From contig JBMNUT010000006.1 of the NCBI GenBank assembly GCA_050946375.1, positions 1 through 64,000 on the forward strand: DNA of 64,000 bases, read 5' to 3'. The stretch comes from UBA1794 sp050946375. GTDB taxonomy: Bacteria; Bacteroidota; Bacteroidia; Bacteroidales; Bacteroidaceae. Below, in pieces: positions 52,622 to 61,100 of the stretch (position 1 is its first letter; each line of letters starts with the position of its first letter). The position numbers and the translations under genes were made by a program. The notes beneath the pieces were generated by a model that was not told where the DNA came from, ran no database searches, and saw only the letters and a list, made by a program, of their open reading frames with translations.

Positions 52622-54184
52622 ATGAAGAGAACCTTGTCATCCCTCATCGCAAGTGCCCTGCTCCTTTGCACGGCAAGCGCACAAGAAGCCCCGAACTACA
52701 CCTTCGACGAAGAAACCGCAGACCGGGAGACCGTCGCAGGAAAGGCCGAACGAACCAATCAAGGCGTCCGCTACGACGGAATCCCACCCGCCCCCGTCCG
52801 GGAAGTGAAGACCGACTTGGGCATCACCATGCAGCCCGACGAAAAAATACGCTGGATGCTGGACGACAAGCTGGGCATGTTCATACACTGGGGGCTATAT
52901 GCAGGCCCCGGAAAGGGCGAATGGTACATGGAAAACGCAGGCATCAGCATCGAAGAATACCGCAAGTTCGCCTATCCCGAATCCGGCGACGAATACTTCG
53001 ACGCCAGGGACTTCGACGCCCGCAAGTGGGCGGAACTGGCCAAAAAGGCCGGCATGAAATACATGTGCCTCACCACCCAGCACCACGACGGCTACGCCCT
53101 TTTCGAAAGCCGCTACATGAACGCCTTCACCGCCAAGCAGACGCACAACCGCGACTTCGTGAAAGAATACGTAGAGGCCTGCCGCGAAGCAGGACTGAAG
53201 GTAGGCTTCTACAAAACGCTCATCAACTGGCGCTTCCCCGGCTACTACGACATCACCGGAACCGACTGCAAACCCAACCGGTTCGGCTACGCCACAGCGC
53301 CCTGGCACAAGGAAAACGCACGCCTGATGAAGGAGGAACTCTACTGCCAGGTAAAGGAACTCATGACCCGGTACGGGAAAATCGACCACCTGTTCTGGGA
53401 CGGCGGCTGGATTGCCCAGCAGGGAACCGATGCCGACGGCGCTCCTTTCTGGGAACCGGGGCGCTACACCAGCGACGACAACGAGTGGCCCGTCAATCCC
53501 TACTTCCGCGATTATGAACCGGAGAGCGGCAGACCGCTCGGCCTGATGGGCATCGTGCGCAAATACCAGCCGGACATCGTCGTCAACCCCCGCAGCGGAT
53601 GGATTGGAGACTTCACCTGCGAAGAGGGAGGAGGAGACGTTAAAGGCGAAATACGCAGCGGCGTAGTCGAAAAATGCGTCTCGCTCGCGCCCGGATGGGG
53701 CTACAACAAAGCCATGAACGACCCGGCAAATATCATGCCCCTGCAAAGGGTAAAACGACTGTTCGCCGACTGCATGGTGCGGAACATGTGCTTCCTCCTC
53801 AACGTAGGCCCCGACCGCCACGGCAACATAGCCCCGCTCGTCGAGCAGCGGCTCCTCGAGTTCGGACAGTGGGTCAACGCCACGCAGGAAGCCATCTACG
53901 GCACACGGGGAGGACCCTGGCAGCCCGTCGACGGACAGTACGGATTCTGCTACAAAGACCGCACGCTCTACATCTACTTCCTCGGTGGATATACCGGTAA
54001 AAACTTCACCCTGCCCAACCTCAACAAAGGGATGAAAGCCGTGAAAGCCTACGACGTATATACCCGCCAGCCGGTGGCAGTCAGCCAGAAGGGGAAGGCC
54101 GTCACGCTGAAAGACCTGCCCCTCGTTCCCAACGACCTGACCGTAATCCCAGTAGTCCTGAACCAGCCGGTCTACGGCAACTGA
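52622..54184 (+). CDS. Secreted GH29 alpha-L-fucosidase
   Basis: Encodes 520 residues with a signal peptide (MKRTLSSLIASALLLCTASA). The GH29 barrel shows GMFIHWGLYAGPGKGEWYM, TTQHHDGYALF and the nucleophile Asp of LFWDGGW (D260). It removes alpha-linked fucose, for example from host mucin glycans. A small C-terminal beta domain (about 420-520) follows. An ATG 12 bp upstream (52610, MQQN) is an alternative start. It has its own -7 element and no obvious operon partner. Confidence 0.94.
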   Translation: MKRTLSSLIASALLLCTASAQEAPNYTFDEETADRETVAGKAERTNQGVRYDGIPPAPVREVKTDLGITMQPDEKIRWMLDDKLGMFIHWGLYAGPGKGEWYMENAGISIEEYRKFAYPESGDEYFDARDFDARKWAELAKKAGMKYMCLTTQHHDGYALFESRYMNAFTAKQTHNRDFVKEYVEACREAGLKVGFYKTLINWRFPGYYDITGTDCKPNRFGYATAPWHKENARLMKEELYCQVKELMTRYGKIDHLFWDGGWIAQQGTDADGAPFWEPGRYTSDDNEWPVNPYFRDYEPESGRPLGLMGIVRKYQPDIVVNPRSGWIGDFTCEEGGGDVKGEIRSGVVEKCVSLAPGWGYNKAMNDPANIMPLQRVKRLFADCMVRNMCFLLNVGPDRHGNIAPLVEQRLLEFGQWVNATQEAIYGTRGGPWQPVDGQYGFCYKDRTLYIYFLGGYTGKNFTLPNLNKGMKAVKAYDVYTRQPVAVSQKGKAVTLKDLPLVPNDLTVIPVVLNQPVYGN

Positions 54185-54197
54185 CCTCGCGGCCATA

Positions 54198-54272
54198 CCC
54201 TCCTCCGCAACGTATCTTTTGGGGCATACCGCTCGGAAATACCGCAGCGTGTTTTTCCGCTGCGGAGGAGGG
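54198..54272. repeat. Long-range inverted repeat after the fucosidase gene
   Basis: CCCTCCTCCGCA (54198-54209) is the exact complement of 54261-54272. Inside is a second stem, CCGCAGCG with CGCTGCGG. No T-run follows, so it may form a stable RNA structure rather than a standard terminator. Confidence 0.6.
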
Positions 54273-54310
54273 TCTGTGCAGTCACCGCGCCACACGCTAA
54301 GCCGCCATCT

Positions 54311-54379
54311 GGTGGCGGTTCTGTGTCTTTTCTTCACTGCCGGAAGCCGCCGGTGGTGGCGGTTCTGTGTCTTTTCTTC
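54311..54379. repeat. 25-bp direct repeat with 44-bp spacing
   Basis: A 25-bp sequence beginning GGTGGCGGTTCTGTGTCTTT occurs identically at 54311-54335 and 54355-54379, start to start 44 bp. Confidence 0.9.
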
Positions 54380-54569
54380 GCGGCCCCGAAGAAAAGGCAC
54401 CAAAAGAAGGGGGCTGCACCGGCGGAAAATGAAACTCGTCCCTGCGGGGCTCAAACAACATTTCCCGAATCCTCATGTACTATTCGTTTGCCACTCCTTA
54501 TAATTAAGTAAGGCGTCACAAATAATATTTCCCTACTCGCTAAATACAAGACGCTTATTCCCCTTACGC

Positions 54570-54657
54570 AAAGCCTTGCATCCATTTCCATAAAGTCCTG
54601 CATCCATTCCCATAAAGCCTTGCATCCGTTCCCATAAAGTCTTGCATCTATTTCAAT
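54570..54657. repeat. 22-bp tandem repeat, four copies
   Basis: Four consecutive 22-bp units (54570, 54592, 54614, 54636) begin AAAGCCTTGCATCC or AAAGTCTTGCATC and differ at a few positions. The AAAG-YCTTGCA core also appears in the palindromic arrays at 14997 and 40475. Confidence 0.92.
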
Positions 54658-54702
54658 AAATACCAGTCACAAAAGAAACCTTCCCGCCATGAAGCGGGCG
54701 CT

Positions 54703-54849
54703 CTGCGAAGTCCGTCCTTATGCACTGCCCCGCAGCAAAATTTGCGCTGCAAAGTCCATCCCAATGTATTGCCCCATAACGGAATACATTCTGCGAAGTC
54801 CATCCTTATGTACTGCCCCGCAGCAAAATTTGCACTGCGAAGTCCATCC
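54703..54849. repeat. 44-bp tandem repeat, 3.3 copies
   Basis: Units start at 54703, 54747 and 54791, each beginning CTGCGAAGTCC or CTGCAAAGTCC, with a partial fourth copy at 54835-54849. Units 1 and 3 are nearly identical, while unit 2 differs in its second half. The period is not a multiple of 3, which argues against coding. Confidence 0.92.
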
Positions 54850-54992
54850 CCGCCGCCCGTTAGGGTTCGTCTGATTGAAAGTACCTTGTCCTTTTGTTCC
54901 CCGCGGGCGGGGAAAAAGCCCCCTTCTTTTTGGTTCGTTTTTCTTCGGGGCAGCGAAGAAAAATGAACAGAACAGCGGGATTCCCATCCCGC

Positions 54993-55077
54993 GCGCACCC
55001 CCTTTAAGCCTAAAGGGCAGAGGTATTGCCTCCTCGCACACCCCCTTTTAGCAAAAAGGCAAAGGATATTCCCCCTC
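54993..55077. repeat. About 42-bp tandem duplication
   Basis: Two adjacent copies, starting at 54993 and 55036, share a CACCCCCTTT, AGC, AAAGGCA pattern with about 80% identity. A GCGGGATTCCCATCCCGC hairpin lies just before them. Confidence 0.75.
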
Positions 55078-55186
55078 ACTGCCTCGGGAGGAAACAGTCT
55101 TCGCCGCCACCGTGAGAAAGAAAGGAAGAAAGAGCACAGCCCTTTCCTCCCTTCTTTTCACAAATTTCTTCGGGAAGAAATCCCCC

Positions 55187-58100
55187 CTACCACACTACTT
55201 TCAGCCGTTCGCCGCGGTCGTTCTGCACGACATACACGCCGTGTCCCGTCAGCCGGAACGACACTTCGGAGCGTCCCTCGCAGTCCACCCCGCCGATTGC
55301 GCGGCCCTCCACATCGTAGAGCACCACGCGCGTCGTCAGCTCCGGCAGGTTCCACACGCGCAGCAGGCCCCCGTCGTCCACCGAGGCCCGCATCGTTGCA
55401 GCGCCCGGCACGAGCCCGTCCGCCGCAGCGCGGAAGCTCACCTCGAACCGCTCCGAGCAATCCTCGCCCGCAGCCACCGCAAAGGAATAAGCCCCCTGCA
55501 GCAAGTCCGCCGTAGCCCCCGTTGTCCGGTCGTGCAGCAGCACCGTCTCGTAGCCCTCGGCCGGGCAGTCGTCCGCAATGCCGATGGCATATCGACCGCC
55601 TTCCGCCGTCGTCACGCCCACCGTCGTCGTGCTCTCCTCGTCCAGAGCGCCCAGCAACGAGTAGCGTCCGGCGCCCCGCACGGCAAAGATCTGCGGTTCG
55701 CCCTCGGCCGACATCCACTTCACGCCGTCGATACCCAGGTCGAAATCCGCCAACGACTGCTCCGTCGGCACCGCATTCAGCTGCAACCGGTCGCACTCCG
55801 CACGAGCCGAAACGCTCCGCTTCGCCCCGTCGGCAGCCGACAAGGAGAGCGACAAGGTAGACGAAGTTTCATAGGCATCTCCGCTCTTGGTAATAGTAGT
55901 AGAGCCATCGCCATTAGGAACTTCTTTCGGTTGTTCTACCGTAAATTTCTCTGCAACCTCCAGTGTAGCCGTCTGCGTGAAGACCGCATCTCCTGCAGGG
56001 ATATGGCCTTCAATAGAAGCACCGTCGCTTTCCTTATAAGTCAGCACCGGGAAATAGCCACCGGGAGTAAGATTATCTTCGGCGGCAACGGAAACCAGTC
56101 CATACAGCACCCGCCCGTATTCCATGTCCGTATAGTTCATGGCGCAGAGATACGGCGAGCCAAACAAGTTCCAACCCATGTTTTCCTTATGGGTAAAGCG
56201 GTTACTATTCTTATCCGGGCTCCATGGCTCCTGGAAGTTCCATTGCTTTAACGTCACCTCCTTAGCGGTAGAGTTCTCCGTATAAGACGTTCCGTAGAAG
56301 CGCACTTTTATATTATCCGTAGTCCCCTCCGGTGCTTCCAAAGCAAAGCCGGTACCGGGCGACAAGGAAGTAATATCAGTAACATCTTTCCATGCCTCAC
56401 CTTCCGTAGAGCTGAAGGCATAGTCGTACTTCGAACGCGCCTCGCCGTCGTAGGTCTGCACGGCAACGTCCGTTGACTTGGTAATATCATACGGAAGCCC
56501 AGTAGACTCTACCGTAAACGGCATCGCTGCAAGATCCGTGCCAGAGCCGTTCAACGTGCGTTCTACGGCAAAGTTTTTCAGACCGACACTATTGCCATTC
56601 CCGCGCAGGCCGGCCCGGTGCCCCAGGAGCAGGAAGCCCGGATTGAAAGGCGCCGCCGTACCATAAACCGGCTGTACGTCCGGCTCCGTTCCCGTCTTAC
56701 CGAGAATCAATTCCTGACCGGCACGCACGTACACTACCGACTTGCCATGCGGATAGTCGTCAGCTGTCACCTTGGCATCGGCGGTCACGTTCCACGTCTC
56801 GAAGCAACCGTTGTCCACCGTATTGCGGATGCGCAGGTTGCCTGCGATATCGCGACGGTGGCCGACCATATCGATGCATTTCTGAGTTTTATCTCCACGC
56901 TCTTCAGCCTCAGGACCCTCCGCCACGTCCATATCCGGCGAATCCTCGTTCAACTGGTATTCCCAGTACTCATCTCCTACATAGTGATTGAGTTCCGTCG
57001 CAGCCTCACGGTTATTTCCAGAGCCGTTAGCCCCGTCAATCGTCCCCGTAGCCGTCACATTCACGGCCTGTACGCCGCTCACGCTGCCGAGCACCAACGT
57101 ATTGTAGAGGATGCCGCCAGCCTCGCCCGATACCGTAGCCGGAGCAGTCTCCGTGCCCACTACCGACGTCGACAGATAGCCGCCGCCCGACAAGGTAACA
57201 TCTCCCGTCACTTCGAAGCCATCCACCACGGATTTATCCGATGATACCGTCACGCCGCTCAGCTGCGACTTCTTTTCGCGCTCCAGCAGGCCCACCCGCT
57301 GATCCAGCAGGTTGCCCACTATATCCTCCGCCGACTCCGAAGTACCCGGATACCGCTCATCGTTCATGCCGCCATACACCTTCACGCCGGGCAAGGTCAC
57401 GCGCAAGCCATCCGACTTCGTCACATTGTTGTGCACGAGCACATAAGCCATAGCTTTCTTGTTAATAGCATAAATCCCCGCCAGGTCGGCCGCGCCCTGA
57501 AGGTCGCCCGTAGCATTCTCCCAACTGCTTCCGCTGTCGTCGCTGTTCGAGAGGTTGCTCTTCACGTAGATAATCTGCCGCAAAGGCGAAGCATACTCAT
57601 ACGCGCCGATGTCGATCGTGCCGTCCACCACGCGGGAAACGTTGTACAAGTCGCGCTCCTCGCTAATATCCGCATTCACATCTCCCATCGCCTTCGTCGC
57701 ATACAAGTCATTGCTACCCTTGTTCAGCAACGTCAGGCTCGGGCGGATGCGGTAGTCGCGGAGTTCTTCATTCTCATTCAACGGGTCGACAAAGTTCGGC
57801 CCATCCTGCAAGTCGGTATTATTGACATCAGCATCACCCGTAAAGGAGAATACCTTATTATTATGGCCTTCGTCCTCCCGCATATTCCGGTTCGTATTAT
57901 TCCACGAAACCGAGTTATAGACCGCAGGCGAGCCGGTCATATCCGTCCCGTTGTTCGCGAACGTCGTGTTCACCAACGTAGCCGCTACCGAACCTCCTGC
58001 AAATCCCGTGCCATCGTTGTCCGCAAACAGCGAGTTCACAATAAGTACAGAGCCGGAATTACCACTGATATTCACGCCCGTATTCTTATTCATGCGGAAT

Positions 58101-61100
58101 GCCGTATGGGTCAGCGTAAGGTCGCCACCGTTATTCGTAGAGGCAGTGATGCCCGTACCATTCTCGTCCTTATTGATAAAGGTAAAGCCATCTATTGTGA
58201 CATATTTACCGTTCGTCGAGATGTTCATCAACTGGGCTGTCGTACCGTCATTCCGTATCACGCTCGGCTTGCTGTAATTCTGCTGCTCGCCCACACCGGT
58301 GCACGAGCCTTTCAGCGTGAAGCCGTCGGAAAGAGTCGTTTCTCCATTCATATTCAACAGATAAGCCGTACCGGTAGACAACCGACTCCAGCTGTACGAC
58401 CCGTCGCGCACATAGACAACGCGGTCCTCATTTTTTTCTGTCGGGTTAGCCGCGCCGATGATCGCTCCGCGCAGGTCGTCCGTCGCATTCGCCCAACTCG
58501 TCCCATTTCCCAAACCGCTCGATACGATATCGACGTAGATAGCCGACATCGTTGAGAAGTTCGAAACATACTGGTACTCATATACGCCTATGTCGATAAC
58601 CGCATCTTCCTGAACATTATCTTTGTCCATCGGGCCGGAATAACGTTTGTAACCATCGTTATAGCTATCATAACCACCCATATAATAAGTAGTATAATCC
58701 TTTGCATAGTTACCCATCCAGTCCTCATAAGCACCGATTTCTCCGTTAGGCGTGCTCTTATAATTCCATTGTCCAGTTCCTGCATCCGTCACCAGCGACG
58801 TCGAAACCGGGTTCCACAGATTGGTAGCGTCGTTTCCGCTCGCGCCGGCCACCGTAGCCGGGCGGGTAAAGCGCGGGCCGTCGGTACTCATGTTGTCCGT
58901 GCTGAGGCGGATATTATGATTAGAGTTCCCCGCTGTAAACTTACTGTCGTAGTCCACATCGCTGGCCGAATGAAAAACATCGAAGTGAGCTACGTTCGTA
59001 TTGTCGTCATTTTCCTCCTCATGCTTATTACCCCAAATCAGCGTATTCGTAATCGTACTCCTCCCGTTGTGGTTGTAGATAACGGGGTTCGTCGCAGCCT
59101 TGTTGCGGGCAAACGTATTGTTCATCAGATTGATCTGCGGGTCGGCAATGCTTCCCGATACGCCCGTAGCATAGTTCGTGCCGATGGCGCCGCCCTCTCC
59201 GTCCGACTCATTGTTTACCCACAGCGTATTGACCGCATACAGCGTGGTCGCAGTATTGTTGTCGGCCATGTAGACCGCACCGCCGCGGCTGGTCAGCATT
59301 TCAGCCGTAGAGCCCGTATTCGCCACCGTTTGGTTGCCTGCCAGTATGGAGCTGACCAGCGTCAGATTGGCATCCTTCATGAAGACCGCCCCGCCGCGCA
59401 CGGCCTGGTTGTCGATCAGGCGGCTCCGCACGATGGTGTAGGGCACGCCGTCGCTGTAGATGCCGCCGCCGCGCCCTTCGGCCGGGTCAACATTGGCACT
59501 GACCGTGCCCGACACATCCGAGAGAGTCTCCTCCGTCTGCCCGTAGCGCACCGTCACGCCGTCCAGCAGGACGCCTTTCGATGCCGCATCGGTTGGTATA
59601 GTATAATCGTCCACATCCGTGTACAGCACATGATGCGCCCGCGCCGAGGTGCTCACCGCCCCGTCGAAGATCGTCTGGTGCGCCAGCTCCCATGCCTCGT
59701 CGATGTTGTTCTGGTTGAAGTCGGAATAGTCGCGGGCGGCAATAATAGTGGGAATCGGTCCGTCCGGTGTCACTGTGACCGGACCGCCTTGCAAAGGAAT
59801 GCTGGTTAAGCCATCTGAAGAATAATCCTCCGTCCCATCGAAGCCGCCGTAGATTTCCACCCCGTAGGGAATGACGAACGAGTTGCCGACCTGCGGAGCA
59901 TCGGCCGGATTGCGGCGGTACTTGGGCTTATACGTACCCCCCGCCAGCAGGATTTGGAACTTCGCCGCGCGGGCATCAGTCGTATGGCCGCTTCCCTCCT
60001 TCCGCATATTCTTAATGTAGTCCAGCGCATCCTCGAGCCAGGTAAACGGCGTGTAGAACGAGCGGCCGATGTAGTCCGCCTCACTCTCGCCATCCGACAA
60101 CTGCAGCTGCGAATCACTTCCCTGTGATACGAAGAGGCGGGTCACCAGTTTCGTCGGCATCGCCCCGAGGCGGGCAAACGCGCCGACGTCTATCTTCAGC
60201 AACGTAGCGGGGTTGTTGTCCTCGTCCTCCGTGCGGTCTATGCCCGTCATGTCGGACGTAGCCAGCAGGCCGTAGCCATCCACTGCTTTTTCCAACTCCG
60301 TTTGTACCGACTGCACCATGCCGTGGTTCACCAGCGGCGAATAGGCCTTCAGGCGGAAGTCGCCGCCCTCCGCATTGGCGAAGTACGTGCTTCCCTCGCC
60401 CGTCATCTCCGAGTTCTCGAAGTTGCCCGGCAGCTCGTAGCGCTCCACGAAGCAGTTGTTGAAGGGGAACCAATCCGTTATCGATTGATTAGTTAGCCCG
60501 GTCAGCAGCGAAGACTCGAACGTCTGCGTCGTTACCCCGCTGATGTCCTTTCCGGAGGTCGCCGTATTGTTCCAGATGACGCTGTTCACCGTCATCGCCG
60601 CGCCGTCCTCCAGATAGATGCCTCCGCCCTCGGTAGCCGTATTTCCGGCAATCGTGTTCGAGAAGAGGTAGGCACGACTGTCTGCCGTAGCCGCTTCATT
60701 ATTTGCACTGGCATAGATACCGCCGCCGTTGCGCGTAGCGGTATTGTCGTAGACCAGCGTACCGCTCACCTGTCCGCCGGGCAGCACATAGAGTCCGCCG
60801 CCCTCGACGGCCGTATTGCCCTGCACCACGCAGTTGCGCACATGCGCCCCCTTCGGCACAATAGCACCCCCTCCGCGGGTATTCACATTGCCCGCCGCCA
60901 TGGAGGTCGCCGAGCCGTTGGTCAGCCATACGCCGTCTACGATGGCCGTCTTATTCAAGCCTTCCGTTCCCGGCCAGCCGCCGAACGTAACGGTATGGTA
61001 ACCGTTTACTTCCTGCGTAATCGTGCTTCCGGCCTCCGTCGGGTCGGTTACGGCACTAAGCACCGTGCGGTACGTCCAGGCATCGCGCTTCTCGTCGGTA

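Larger units (their letters stand above)
54380..54954. repeat. Inverted repeat pair (about 35 bp) bounding a repeat-rich segment
   Basis: The left arm 54380-54414 (GCGGCCCCGAAGAAAAGGCA at its start) and right arm 54918-54954 (ending CTTCGGGGCAGC) are near-perfect inverse complements with a few mismatches. They enclose about 500 bp that holds two tandem arrays and no credible gene. No transposase or target duplication was found. Confidence 0.65.

Noticed and set aside
54570..54849. CRISPR array
   Set aside because: Units are directly adjacent with no unique spacers, and no cas genes are in the window.
54380..54954. Complete insertion sequence or MITE
   Set aside because: The inverted arms are imperfect, no target duplication or transposase is found, and the interior is explained by tandem repeats. 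Recorded only as an inverted repeat pair.
54648..55079. 143-codon minus-strand frame in the repeat island
   Set aside because: It crosses a 44-bp tandem repeat whose period is not a multiple of 3, so repeated units would be read in different frames. No domain is seen.
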